Shown piece by piece: positions 52,783 to 61,696 of a DNA stretch of 64,000 bases. The translations under genes and the position numbers were made by a program. Under the pieces are notes generated by a model, which did not search any database, was not told the DNA's origin, and was given only the letters and a program-made list of their open reading frames with translations. Source of the stretch: G963676655 sp963678305 (GTDB lineage Bacteria; Verrucomicrobiota; Lentisphaeria; Victivallales; Victivallaceae); NCBI GenBank assembly GCA_963678305.2, contig CAXXVV010000009.1, forward strand, positions 62,001 to 126,000, in the 5' to 3' direction. Every line of letters begins with the position of its first letter. Position 1 is the stretch's first letter.

Positions 52783-53942
52783 CAAAAAAACAATTAATCT
52801 TTCTGTTGGGCGGCGTTTTCGCCGCCTATTTTGCTTTACACGTATACGGCTGGTCCTTCAGTAATTATCTGGAGACCGTACACAAAATCTCGCCTGGAGC
52901 GCGGGGATGGCTGGAATTCCCCCGCGAATTGCCGGGGATTATCGCCCTTTTCGCGGTCGGGCTGCTCTACTTCCTGCGGGAAAACCGGATCGCGGCATTA
53001 TCGGTGCTGCTGTGTTCAATCGGAATGGCGGCTTTAGCTATTCCGGCGTTGTCATCCTTGCTGGTATTGGCGGTTGTCTGGATCGTGGTAATAAGTCTTG
53101 GTGAACACATGTTGATGGTTGTACTTGACGCGGCGGTTATTCATAATTCTAAACCGGAAAACCGCAGTGTCAGGATGGGACAGATGCGGGCTTTTGTAAC
53201 AGCCTCCGGACTGGCCGGGTCACTTTATTTGTGGTTGGGGTGGTATAACTCTGAGTCGGCTTTTTCAACCGTGTTCGGAGTCGCTGCGGTGGCATGTTTC
53301 CTGGCGACGCTGCTGCTGTTTTGGATGAAAGGGGACAGTTACCCCGAACATCTCAGTATCCGTGACCGGTTCATTTTTAAAAAGCGGTATGGTAAATATT
53401 ATCTGCTGGAAGTTTTTTTCGGAGCTCGCAAGCAGATCTTCATAACTTTCGGATTTTGGGTGCTGGTATATATTTTAGGTAAATCGCCCGAATATATCGG
53501 CAAAATAATGATCGTGGCCGGGATTGGCGGGGTATTCTTTAAACCGTTTGTCGGAAAACTGGTCCAGATATTTGGCGAGAGAATTGTTTTGAGCGTAGAC
53601 GCGGTGATATTGGTTGCGGTCTGTGTCATGTATGCGTTTTCATTGAGCTGGTTTGATCGCGATACCGCGACGCTGGTTATTTCAGGATGCTTTGTTGTCG
53701 ACAGCATGCTGTTCGCTTTCGGGGTGGCTCGTTCGAACTACATTGCCCGGATTGCGGAAAAAAAGGAACATATCACGCCTTCACTGTATACCGGAATGGC
53801 AATCAATCACGTTACCTCGATTATCGGGGGAGTCGGGGGCGGACTGCTCTGGACCGCGACCGGAACATATATCTGGACGTTCCTGGCTGCCGCTGTTTTC
53901 GGAATTTGTTCCGGAATCACCGCCCTGACAATCAAGGATTAG
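52779..53942 (+). CDS. Major facilitator superfamily transporter
   Basis: This 387-aa protein has about 12 hydrophobic helices (LIFLLGGVFAAYFALHVYGW to FLAAAVFGICSGITALTI). The loop between helices 2 and 3 is not a classic MFS GXXXD signature, so the subfamily is unclear. It is translationally coupled to the DUF1961 gene, which hints at a carbohydrate or glycoside substrate (inference). A hairpin terminator follows. Confidence 0.83.
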   Translation: MTKKQLIFLLGGVFAAYFALHVYGWSFSNYLETVHKISPGARGWLEFPRELPGIIALFAVGLLYFLRENRIAALSVLLCSIGMAALAIPALSSLLVLAVVWIVVISLGEHMLMVVLDAAVIHNSKPENRSVRMGQMRAFVTASGLAGSLYLWLGWYNSESAFSTVFGVAAVACFLATLLLFWMKGDSYPEHLSIRDRFIFKKRYGKYYLLEVFFGARKQIFITFGFWVLVYILGKSPEYIGKIMIVAGIGGVFFKPFVGKLVQIFGERIVLSVDAVILVAVCVMYAFSLSWFDRDTATLVISGCFVVDSMLFAFGVARSNYIARIAEKKEHITPSLYTGMAINHVTSIIGGVGGGLLWTATGTYIWTFLAAAVFGICSGITALTIKD

Positions 53943-53988
53943 TGTTCAGTTTTAGATAATATTTAAGCCGGAATTTTTGGGCGATTTT

Positions 53989-54030
53989 AAAATAAAGTGC
54001 GGCATAGCAACGCTATGTGAATTTTATTTT
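53989..54030. terminator. Bidirectional terminator-like hairpin
   Basis: Inner stem CATAGC-AAC-GCTATG (54003-54017) sits within an outer A/T stem AAAATAAA (53989-53996) with TTTATTTT (54023-54030). It lies between the convergent MFS and lepB genes and gives a U-rich tail in both directions. Confidence 0.65.
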
Positions 54031-54092
54031 ATGAAGAAAAGCCACAAAATAACCAGACTTGGTATTAAATTTATCATGAAACTGGACTCTTG

Positions 54093-54641
54093 TTACCAGA
54101 GCGGCGCTCCGTGGATTCTTTTGGTTGAGATCTGGCCGAAAATATGTTTTTCGATCGGCATTGAACGGTTGTCGCCGATCACATATATTTTATTCTTTTC
54201 GACGACGCGTGGTCGCAGAAACCATTGCCCGCCGCGTTTTTTGACATATGGTTCATCCAGTTTCTTATCGTTTATATAAACAATCCCGTCACGAATTTCA
54301 ATGGTTTCGCCGGGCAGGGCGATAACCCGTTTCAGTAGTAACTTTTTTGCCGCGTATTTCAGAATTATTATATCGCCGCGTTTCGGCAGGCTGTTGCGAT
54401 ACGCCAGACGATTGCAGAAAGTAAATCCGACGGCGGGATAGGTTGGCTCCATGCTGCGTCCCTTGATTATGCAGGGTTCAAGAATATATGAGAAAAGCAC
54501 AAAACATACAAGGATGATCAGACCGAGTCTCAGAAAAAAGCGACAGTTCATTTTAGGAATGAAGAAGTCGGCGATAGTCCAGTTTTCCTTTGAATCATCC
54601 TTGAGGCATTTTGTCATAAATTGTAATATATGTTTTATCAT
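54093..54641 (-). CDS. lepB: Signal peptidase I
   Basis: This 182-aa protein has one transmembrane anchor (residues 36-56). The catalytic serine S63 is in GRSMEPT, the lysine K104 in LLLKRVIALPGE, and box E is GDNRSMPIEKHIFGQI. Box E lacks the usual SxDSR, so the C-terminal part is shortened or divergent, but the Ser/Lys dyad is intact. The protein acts at the inner membrane and removes signal peptides. The start is uncertain because the ribosome sites are weak; M9 is an alternative. Confidence 0.88.
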   Translation of the reverse strand: MIKHILQFMTKCLKDDSKENWTIADFFIPKMNCRFFLRLGLIILVCFVLFSYILEPCIIKGRSMEPTYPAVGFTFCNRLAYRNSLPKRGDIIILKYAAKKLLLKRVIALPGETIEIRDGIVYINDKKLDEPYVKKRGGQWFLRPRVVEKNKIYVIGDNRSMPIEKHIFGQISTKRIHGAPLW

Positions 54642-54854
54642 TGGTGTCTATTTAGACGGCACGGCCAAAAGTCGCGCCGCGCCTTTTGTCTCCTTGCCGG
54701 CAGCTGTTTTCTTCAGCTTCATTTAAAGACCGTTGCGGGTATTCGCATAAAGCTGAAATAAAAAATCTTCTCGGCAAATACCGACAAAATTCGTCGTCGG
54801 GATTTTTGGCGGCTCCGTCTATTTACTAATTTACATTTAATATGGTAAAATAAA

Positions 54855-54883
54855 TTGTCTTTTCTCAATTTGCATATTATATT
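54855..54883 (+). promoter_or_regulatory. Probable promoter of the pyrH-lpxA-hisB operon
   Basis: TTGTCT (54855-54860), 17 bp and TATATT (54878-54883) lie about 54 bp before the pyrH start. The rest of the 54642-54936 gap shows no gene: a 24-codon reverse frame from 54722 has no ribosome site. Confidence 0.5.
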
Positions 54884-54936
54884 GGGAAAAGTCAAGCCAA
54901 TATTGTTTTTTTGTAGAAAACGGAGTGAAAGAATTA

Positions 54937-55665
54937 ATGATCGAAGATAGTAAATATCGGCGTATTCTCCTGAAAATAAGCGGAGAAGCTCTGAAAGGAA
55001 ATCAGGAACACGGTTATTGTCCCGACGCGGTGAATACCATTGTTGAACGGATAAAACCGGTGATAGACTCCGGGGTCGAAGTGGCTCTGGTCATCGGAGC
55101 CGGCAATGTTTTCCGCGGCGTCAACGCTGCCGAGTGGAGCATTGAACGGGTTACGGCCGATTATATGGGGATGCTGGCAACGATAATGAACGGATTATGT
55201 GTCCGGGATGCGTTTGAAGCCGCCGGTATCGCGACTGTTTTGCAGACCGCTATCTCCATGAAACCGGTCGCGGAGCCATTTGACCGTACAGCCGCAGTCA
55301 AAGCGTTGGAAGCGGGGAAACTGGTTATTTTTTCCGGCGGAACCGGCAGTCCTTTTTTTACGACCGACACGACTGCTGTTCTGCGAGCGCTTGAAACGGA
55401 CTGTGAGGCGGTACTGAAAGCCACAAAAGTTGACGGCGTATACACTGACGACCCCTTCAAAAATCCAAATGCCCGACGTTATGAGACGATTGAATTTGAA
55501 GAAGCTTTGAGTCGGGAACTTAAGATTATGGATTCCACCGCGTTCTCCATGTGTCGTGATAACGGTCTGCCGATTATTGTTTTTAATTTTTCAGAGCCGG
55601 ACAGTTTGTCCAGAGTTATAGCGGGAGATACTTCGGTCGGAACGGTGGTTGGTTCTGTATCATGA
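54937..55665 (+). CDS. pyrH: UMP kinase
   Basis: This 242-aa amino-acid-kinase-fold protein has RRILLKISGEALKG, VIGAGNVFRG and ADYMGMLATIMNGL. FSGGTGSPFFTTDTTAVLRA and the KVDGVYTDDP motif complete the set. It phosphorylates UMP to UDP. The ATG at 54937 (GGAG upstream) is preferred over a GTG at 54925. The stop overlaps the lpxA start (ATGA). The usual frr/tsf neighbours are absent in favour of lpxA and hisB. Confidence 0.96.
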   Translation: MIEDSKYRRILLKISGEALKGNQEHGYCPDAVNTIVERIKPVIDSGVEVALVIGAGNVFRGVNAAEWSIERVTADYMGMLATIMNGLCVRDAFEAAGIATVLQTAISMKPVAEPFDRTAAVKALEAGKLVIFSGGTGSPFFTTDTTAVLRALETDCEAVLKATKVDGVYTDDPFKNPNARRYETIEFEEALSRELKIMDSTAFSMCRDNGLPIIVFNFSEPDSLSRVIAGDTSVGTVVGSVS

Positions 55666-56465
55666 GTAACAAAATCCACTCAACCGCTATTATAGATTCT
55701 GACGCGCGCCTGGGAGATAATGTTACAGTTGGGCCTTATACGGTGATTGAAGGCGGAGTCGAGATCGGCGACAATGTCTTTATCGACGCTCATGTTAAAA
55801 TAGCTCGTTATACGAAGATCGGGGCGCGAACCAGAGTTTATTACGGTGCGCTTATCGGCGAGGAACCGCAGGACCATCGGTGCTGTCCGGGAATAATTGC
55901 TCCTACCTTGATCGGCAGCGACACGGTGATTCGTGAATATGTAACCATTCACCGGTCGCCTTTCGAGGGCGCTCCGACCTCGGTTGGAGACAATACATTA
56001 TTGATGGCATTTGTTCATCTGGGGCACGATGCCAGGATTGGCAACCGGGTTACTATTGCTAACCACACGGCTGTTTCCGGTCATGTGCATATAGAGGATG
56101 GAGCTGTAATAAGCGGGTATGTTAAGATGCATCAGTTCTGTCGGATAGGTGCTATTGCCATGATTGGCGCCGACACCATAATAACTCAGGATGTTCCTCC
56201 CTACTGTATGATGCCTGAAAATAATTTTATATGCGGTCCGAATACGATCGGATTGCGTCGCAACGGTTTGGATAGTGATGCTCGTGCGGCCATCCGTCGT
56301 GCGGTAAAATGTTTTTTCTTCAAAGGCCTCAACGCCAGGAACGCGGTGCGCGAAATAAAGAAGGAAAAGTTGACCCCGGAAGTAGAGCATTTTATTGAAT
56401 TCGTCACTTCCACTGAACGCGGGATTATGTCCGGCGACCCGAAACTTGTTAGCCTGGGTGGTTGA
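55662..56465 (+). CDS. lpxA: UDP-N-acetylglucosamine acyltransferase
   Basis: This 267-aa protein has left-handed beta-helix hexapeptide repeats throughout the first 190 residues. The catalytic H122 is in FVHLGHD (E. coli H125), and GLRRNG is followed by the C-terminal helical domain (RAAIRRAVKCFFFK). It performs the first step of lipid A synthesis, which indicates an outer membrane with LPS. It is coupled to pyrH by ATGA. Confidence 0.93.
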   Translation: MSNKIHSTAIIDSDARLGDNVTVGPYTVIEGGVEIGDNVFIDAHVKIARYTKIGARTRVYYGALIGEEPQDHRCCPGIIAPTLIGSDTVIREYVTIHRSPFEGAPTSVGDNTLLMAFVHLGHDARIGNRVTIANHTAVSGHVHIEDGAVISGYVKMHQFCRIGAIAMIGADTIITQDVPPYCMMPENNFICGPNTIGLRRNGLDSDARAAIRRAVKCFFFKGLNARNAVREIKKEKLTPEVEHFIEFVTSTERGIMSGDPKLVSLGG

Positions 56466-56489
56466 CGCAAACGACAGGAGAAGATTATT

Positions 56490-57077
56490 ATGAGCAGAAA
56501 AGCTGAAGTAAAAAGAAAAACTAAAGAAACTGATATTTTTGTAAAGCTTGATCTTGATGGTTCGGGTATTTATGATGTGGATACGGGAATCCCTTTTATC
56601 GACCACATGCTGGAATTATTTACCAAGCATGGTTTTTTTGATTTGGAAGTGAAAGCACAGGGGGATATTGATATTGATTTCCATCATACAATGGAAGATT
56701 TGGGCTTAACTCTCGGCATGGCGCTGCTCGAAGCCCTCGGGGATAAAGCCGGAATACGTCGTTACGGTTCCTGTTTGTTGCCGATGGATGAGACTTTAGC
56801 CAGGGTTGTGCTTGATCTTTCCGGCCGGCCTTATCTGGTGTACGCGGTTGAACCGCCTGCTGATAACGTTAAAAACATTGACAGTCGGTTGTTTTATGAA
56901 TTTTTCCAGGCCCTTACGGTAAAAAGCGGAATGAATTTACATATCGATTTACTGCGGGGAGCTGAAGTACATCATGCATTTGAGGCTGTTTTTAAGGCTT
57001 TTGCCAAGGCGTTGGATCAGGCTGTATCAATTGATTCCAGACTGAACGGAGTATTATCAACAAAAGGAGTTCTCTGA
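56490..57077 (+). CDS. hisB: Imidazoleglycerol-phosphate dehydratase
   Basis: This 195-aa protein has the family motifs IPFIDHMLELFTKHG, DFHHTMEDLGLTLG, RRYGSCLLPMDE and HHAFEAVFKAFAKAL, which supply the manganese-binding histidines and glutamates. It is the dehydratase only, with no phosphatase domain. ACAGGAG is upstream. It catalyses the sixth step of histidine synthesis; no other his gene is in the window. Confidence 0.96.
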   Translation: MSRKAEVKRKTKETDIFVKLDLDGSGIYDVDTGIPFIDHMLELFTKHGFFDLEVKAQGDIDIDFHHTMEDLGLTLGMALLEALGDKAGIRRYGSCLLPMDETLARVVLDLSGRPYLVYAVEPPADNVKNIDSRLFYEFFQALTVKSGMNLHIDLLRGAEVHHAFEAVFKAFAKALDQAVSIDSRLNGVLSTKGVL

Positions 57078-57145
57078 ATATCTGTGATGGAGAGTGAGAG
57101 TAGGAATTAATACGATTATACATGTTAAATAGAAAAAATGTTGTT

Positions 57146-57184
57146 AAAAAACGAAAAAAAAAAGCTTTTTTTACGTTTTTTTTT
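57146..57184. terminator. Terminator-like A/T inverted repeat
   Basis: AAAAAACG plus A10-G (57146-57164) faces C-T7-A-CGTTTTTT (57165-57184), a nearly perfect A/T-tract hairpin after hisB. The A-tracts also lie upstream of the pilin promoter and could act as an upstream element. Confidence 0.5.
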
Positions 57185-57204
57185 CTAATTTTTACGAATT
57201 TGAC

Positions 57205-57233
57205 TTGCAAATCAACTTTTTTTTTGCTAAACT
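57205..57233 (+). promoter_or_regulatory. Promoter of the pilin gene
   Basis: TTGCAA (57205-57210), 17 bp and TAAACT (57228-57233) predict a start near 57240 and a leader of about 68 nt. The A/T tracts upstream (57123-57200) would favour strong initiation. Confidence 0.65.
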
Positions 57234-57307
57234 ATAGACAACGAAAGGTAAAATCTTTCAAGAATCAACCAAAAACCAAGCAACCAACCCAAAGAAAGGA
57301 CGTAAGT

Positions 57308-57853
57308 ATGAAAACTCGCAAAGATCGTGGGTTCACCCTTATCGAACTCCTGGTCGTGATCGCTATCATCGCGATTCTCGCTGGCATGCTTCTCCCCGCG
57401 CTGAACAGTGCTCGTGAAAAAGCCCGCCGTATCTCCTGTACCTCTAACCTGAAACAGATTGGTCTGTCTCTGAAACAGTATGCTATGGATTATAGTGACT
57501 GCTTCCCGGAACAACCGGGTCCTGATGGCCTGGAAGAACTCCGTTTGAACGACTATCTGACTGATTATGGCGTGTACACATGTCCGTCAACCACTACCCC
57601 GGCCGGTGAAGGCACAGTCAAGCTTAGTGATTCCAATTGTGACTACACTTTGGCTCCTGGAATGATGGAAGGTTCATCAAACCAGTTTGGTAACGCTGAC
57701 TCCGCTCTTTCTTCAGACCGTATCGTTAACCATACCGATTTTGGTAATATCCTGTTCCAGGATGGTCACGTACAAGGTTTTGCAGGAAAACAGTGGTACA
57801 ATGAACGTGGTGGATGTTATCTGCCGTCAAACCTATTCGCTCCCGTTATCTAA
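57308..57853 (+). CDS. Type IV pilin/pseudopilin, probably highly expressed
   Basis: This 181-aa protein has a prepilin leader MKTRKDRG before FTLIELLVVIAIIAILAGM, with the conserved E5. LLPALNSAREKARRISCTSNLKQIG follows, and H-TDFGNILFQ-DG matches H-X9-DG. Codon use is visibly biased toward few codons (CTG, GGT, CGT, AAA), unlike the two other pseudopilins here. It has its own promoter, an AAAGGA ribosome site and a strong terminator. It may be a major surface pilin. The Wzy_C-type gene follows directly. Confidence 0.9.
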   Translation: MKTRKDRGFTLIELLVVIAIIAILAGMLLPALNSAREKARRISCTSNLKQIGLSLKQYAMDYSDCFPEQPGPDGLEELRLNDYLTDYGVYTCPSTTTPAGEGTVKLSDSNCDYTLAPGMMEGSSNQFGNADSALSSDRIVNHTDFGNILFQDGHVQGFAGKQWYNERGGCYLPSNLFAPVI

Positions 57854-57875
57854 TAGAGTTGTTTGGTTGATCTAT

Positions 57876-57902
57876 AAAGGAGGCTTCGGCCTCCTTTTTT
57901 TT
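57876..57902 (+). terminator. Rho-independent terminator with UUCG tetraloop
   Basis: AAAGGAGGC-TTCG-GCCTCCTTT followed by a T-run (to 57902) ends the pilin transcript. The following gene begins only about 8 nt later, so some readthrough may drive it. Confidence 0.92.
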
Positions 57903-57910
57903 GCTTGAAT

Positions 57911-59737
57911 ATGTTGAATTTTATGAAGAGCTTAAAACCTTTCCTTTTTAAAACAAAGCGATATATCTTTCCTTTGCTTTTTTTTATTGCATTGGCTGCA
58001 GTTTACCCCTTGCAGTGGCTGAGGATAGTTTATCAAGTTCCTCATTATGAAATCCTCCAGTTGTTTACAAAAGCCACTTTGGCGATGACAGCTTTGGCCT
58101 TTTGTTTTTTCAAAGTTGATCGTCTGTGTTCTTTCCTTGGCTCAAAAAAACATTTTTTTATCGTAGTTCTTTGTCTTCTGAGTATTTATCATTTACTGGT
58201 TCTTCCGACTTATAATATTGAATCTTTTTTCGCGGAAAGCCTTTGGTGGACTATTCCTTTGTTCGCTGCTGTTTATCATCGTGAGATGATCAGGTTCCTG
58301 CCTTGGGGATTTCTTTTTATATGGTTTTTTAATTTGTTGATTGCATTCAGAGAGGTTGCCGGAATGATTTTGTTCCGTGGGTTGCCCGGCAACTGGAACT
58401 GGCATTCATGCCTGATGTTTATGACGGTTCCGGTTATCACGGCTGCAATATGGAGACGTAATAACTGGTTGCGGCAGATTCTTGTCGTGCTGATTGTTAT
58501 ATGGTCTATATTGCTGATGTATATGTCTGAATTTTCAACCGGTGCAATTATATCACTCATCGCAAGCCTGGGCATTATTTCGTTGATATTGATACGGAAA
58601 AAGTTGCCGAATTGGGTTATTCCGGCATGCTTCTCCGCAACTGCCGGTGGGGTGATCATTTTTTTGTGTCTTTATTATTCCAATATGATCAATTTACCTA
58701 CCGGTGGAATTCGCGGATGTCTTTGGCGGGCTGGTTTTTCCCTGATCGGAGACTCTCCTGTTACCGGGATTGGAACGGGAGCATTTGCTAATACTTACAA
58801 ATTGTATATTCCGCCTGATTATTATTTGATGAATTTTGCCGCCCCGCATCATGACCATCCGCATAATAATTTTATTTATATATGGAGTTGTTTTGGCTTT
58901 ATAGGCGTTATCGCCTGGATTAGCATGTTGGCGGTTCCCATTTTCCGGGAACTCAAGCGCGGTTGCCGGCATCCCCACTGGCTGGTTGTGACACTGCTGT
59001 TCGGATTACTGGTTGTGCTGTTTCACTCCATGGTCGATTTAACTATGTTTGTCTGGCCGACCAACATTCTCGGATTACTTATTCTGGGAGTGATGTTGGG
59101 GCGTATTCCGCATGGCCGGGTTCCGGTGATTCCTTCTCGGATAAAAATAATTTCCAGCGCCGTTGCTGTGTTTATTCTCGTCTTCGCTGGTTTTATGCTT
59201 GCAAGTGAATTTAAGTCTACGGCCGCCTGCCGTAACGGCAAAGTTTATTTGGACATGCACAGGCCTGCAGATGCCTATGTTTCATTTGTGCGCTCCTATC
59301 AGATTAAGCCGAACGTTGAAGCTGCATACCGATTGGCAAGAATATCTTTTTATGACTTCAAACAACCGGAACTGGCCTTAAAGTATCTCGGATTACTTCC
59401 ACGTCTTGGAGCCGATAACTATCTGCATTATAATGAAATGGTTGGTAAAATATTTTTCATGAAACAGGATTATGAGAGAGCAAAAATATTCTTTATTCGT
59501 GAGGTGAAGAATTATCCGTTGTCTGTTCGCGGTTGGCATTACCTGATGTTGACCGAAGAGCAGTTACAAGATGCGCCAGGGGCGCAGAAAGCTCGTGAGA
59601 TGCTTGATCTTGTTTTAAAACAAAAGAACTTGACTCCTGAATTTATTCCACTATTGTTAACAAATGAATATTGGGATTTGAATCCCAGGAAAATTCCACG
59701 TGATGTATTGGGTAAATATAATCTTAAAAGGCCTTGA
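57911..59737 (+). CDS. Wzy_C/O-antigen-ligase-like membrane protein with TPR-like C-terminus
   Basis: This 608-aa protein has about 10-12 transmembrane helices (residues 15-430) and the ligase-type periplasmic region GTGAFANTYKLYIPPDYY, then HHDHPHNNFIYIWSCFG. That conserved H-N pair is typical of Wzy_C proteins. Residues 440-600 form TPR-like helices (NGKVYLDMHRPADAYVSF, RLARISFYDFKQPELALKYL). This superfamily includes O-antigen ligases and pilin O-glycosyltransferases (PglL/TfpO). Its place after a pilin gene favours the latter, as inference. The start is uncertain (ATG 57911 or 57923). Confidence 0.8.
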   Translation: MLNFMKSLKPFLFKTKRYIFPLLFFIALAAVYPLQWLRIVYQVPHYEILQLFTKATLAMTALAFCFFKVDRLCSFLGSKKHFFIVVLCLLSIYHLLVLPTYNIESFFAESLWWTIPLFAAVYHREMIRFLPWGFLFIWFFNLLIAFREVAGMILFRGLPGNWNWHSCLMFMTVPVITAAIWRRNNWLRQILVVLIVIWSILLMYMSEFSTGAIISLIASLGIISLILIRKKLPNWVIPACFSATAGGVIIFLCLYYSNMINLPTGGIRGCLWRAGFSLIGDSPVTGIGTGAFANTYKLYIPPDYYLMNFAAPHHDHPHNNFIYIWSCFGFIGVIAWISMLAVPIFRELKRGCRHPHWLVVTLLFGLLVVLFHSMVDLTMFVWPTNILGLLILGVMLGRIPHGRVPVIPSRIKIISSAVAVFILVFAGFMLASEFKSTAACRNGKVYLDMHRPADAYVSFVRSYQIKPNVEAAYRLARISFYDFKQPELALKYLGLLPRLGADNYLHYNEMVGKIFFMKQDYERAKIFFIREVKNYPLSVRGWHYLMLTEEQLQDAPGAQKAREMLDLVLKQKNLTPEFIPLLLTNEYWDLNPRKIPRDVLGKYNLKRP

Positions 59738-59739
59738 TC

Positions 59740-61647
59740 GTGAAATATCAGGATTTTCTTACGTCTCTTGACTTAGGCCCCGCCGTCGCTTTGCTTGCGG
59801 TTGCTGTTATTACTCTGGCCGGACTTGCGCTCGGCTTGGTTGTCCTGGATGTTTTAAAACTTAAATTTCGTCATCCAGCTTATCGTTTGGGAGCAGCATG
59901 TGCGCCGGGTTTCGCGGTCATGGCTTTACTGTCACTTGTCATGGGAACGTTTTGCGGCTACCATTCGTGGCTCATTTGGATTATTTTCACTATTGTTGCA
60001 GTAGCGGGAATGATTCGGTATCACCGGGTAATCAGCGGTGCTGCTTCTGCATCATACCGATATAATTCATGGGGGATTATCATGCTGGCGGTAATGATGG
60101 TCTATTTCATGGGGTCGGCTTTTCTTTTTCCCGGATCATGGGATGAGGCAACCTATCAAGTGACATTACCTTTACGCTGGTCTCAGTGCGGAAACGCTGC
60201 CGTTTTTCCTGATCTTCCTTATTCCGGTTTTCCGGCAGCCCCGCAATTGATTGATACGATGCTGATGTCTATCGGTGGCATCTTAACCGCCAGACTGATG
60301 CAATGGGTGATTTATTTATTGCTTTTCTGGTCTTTGATTATCCTGGTCAGGAAGTGCGGTAAACTACCGGCACTGGCGTTGTCGGCATGTTTTGTTCTGG
60401 CTCCGGTTAATCTGGCCATGATCAAGGCTGTTTATTCTGAACCGTGGATGCTTATGATTCTGTTTTCCGGAATTATGCTGATAAAAGGAAACAAAGGCAA
60501 AGGGATGACTAAATATATAGTCCTGGGAGTTTGCTCAGGTTTCGTTTTGGCGGTCAAACTGACCGGGGCGGCAATTGCGCTTGTATTATTAATTATTGCG
60601 AGTAAAATCTCATGGACGGAACGTAAAGAGTTTGTTTTGTCCGCTTTGACTTTTGGGGGGATTGCCGGAATATATGCCCTTTTATTTTATTTGCGCCCGT
60701 GGATATTGACCGGGAATCCGCTTTATCCTTACTTCGGTTGGATTTTTGGCAATGCAGCCGATGCCCAGACTGCATATTATCATCACGCAATGGGCAGCTA
60801 TAAATTCGGATTGAAAAACTTTTACGGTTTTTTTACCTTACCGATATTTGTGGCTTTTAAAGGCGGTGCAATGTTTGACGGAATTATTTTCGGCGCACAG
60901 TTTGTAGTGCTTTTTGGTCTGTCAATCATCGCTGCGGTCGGGGGCTGGCGACAAAGAAATAGTGCTGGAATCAGACTTATAGCCGCAGCAACCGCGTTCT
61001 ATCTTTTCTGGTTTTTCACTTCGCAACAGTCACGCTTTTTAACTCCTCTATATATTCTGTTGATTTTGATTGCCGGTGATTTTATTCGTTCGTTGCCGGA
61101 GCGAAAATTAAAAGATCTGGCCGGTCTTGTACTGATTGTCGCCGTCGCTTTTGGTCTCAGGCAGGATTATCATTCTCTGTTCCACTACAAGACGGCATGG
61201 AAAATCATTTTTTCCGGCAGAGAAAAAATGCGTCCGAAATATCTGGCGGTTATCATGCGGGAATATGGTTACATTCAATCTATGGAAGCTTTGAACCGGT
61301 TGCCGGAAAACGCAAAAGTTATGCTGATATTCGAACGGCGTGGTCTCTACGTTCCAAGAAAATATGTAATTGGAACACCTTATTTCCAGTCGTGTTTCTT
61401 TACTCCTATCCCCGAGAGCGAGGATGACGTCCTCAAGGTATTGCAAAAAAACAATATTTCCTATGTACTTATGGGACCGTCCCAGCATAACCCGGATCAT
61501 TTGAAAGAGTATAATGAACTCAACTTTGCTTTTTCAAGATTCTTTGCCAGATTGCTTAAAGCTAAGAAAATTCGCTACCTGTGGGGGAGGAATGACGGGT
61601 ACAATCTACTGCTGATTCCCCCTGCAACCGCTCCCGGGGCAAGGTAA
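59740..61647 (+). CDS. GT-C-fold membrane glycosyltransferase-like protein
   Basis: This 635-aa protein has many membrane helices and a periplasmic loop with LFPGSWDEATYQVTLPLRW, where D-E is the catalytic-type pair of GT-C enzymes that use lipid-linked sugars. A C-terminal soluble region follows (KVMLIFERRGLYVPRKY). The likely start is GTG 59740 with AAAAGG 8 nt upstream; a TTG at 59734 overlaps the previous stop. It is coupled to the Wzy_C gene, suggesting a shared surface-glycosylation pathway. Confidence 0.75.
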   Translation: MKYQDFLTSLDLGPAVALLAVAVITLAGLALGLVVLDVLKLKFRHPAYRLGAACAPGFAVMALLSLVMGTFCGYHSWLIWIIFTIVAVAGMIRYHRVISGAASASYRYNSWGIIMLAVMMVYFMGSAFLFPGSWDEATYQVTLPLRWSQCGNAAVFPDLPYSGFPAAPQLIDTMLMSIGGILTARLMQWVIYLLLFWSLIILVRKCGKLPALALSACFVLAPVNLAMIKAVYSEPWMLMILFSGIMLIKGNKGKGMTKYIVLGVCSGFVLAVKLTGAAIALVLLIIASKISWTERKEFVLSALTFGGIAGIYALLFYLRPWILTGNPLYPYFGWIFGNAADAQTAYYHHAMGSYKFGLKNFYGFFTLPIFVAFKGGAMFDGIIFGAQFVVLFGLSIIAAVGGWRQRNSAGIRLIAAATAFYLFWFFTSQQSRFLTPLYILLILIAGDFIRSLPERKLKDLAGLVLIVAVAFGLRQDYHSLFHYKTAWKIIFSGREKMRPKYLAVIMREYGYIQSMEALNRLPENAKVMLIFERRGLYVPRKYVIGTPYFQSCFFTPIPESEDDVLKVLQKNNISYVLMGPSQHNPDHLKEYNELNFAFSRFFARLLKAKKIRYLWGRNDGYNLLLIPPATAPGAR

Positions 61648-61696
61648 ATATTATTTCCGGTTGACATTCCTGCTTATTAAAAAAAGGATGTCAATT

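Noticed and set aside
54651..54722. 24-codon basic reverse-strand frame upstream of lepB
   Set aside because: It has no ribosome site, is preceded directly by a stop, and shows no recognisable family; it is probably chance.
57122..57307. N-terminal extension of the pilin frame from 57122
   Set aside because: It translates A/T tracts and the promoter; the prepilin leader and ribosome site define the start at 57308.
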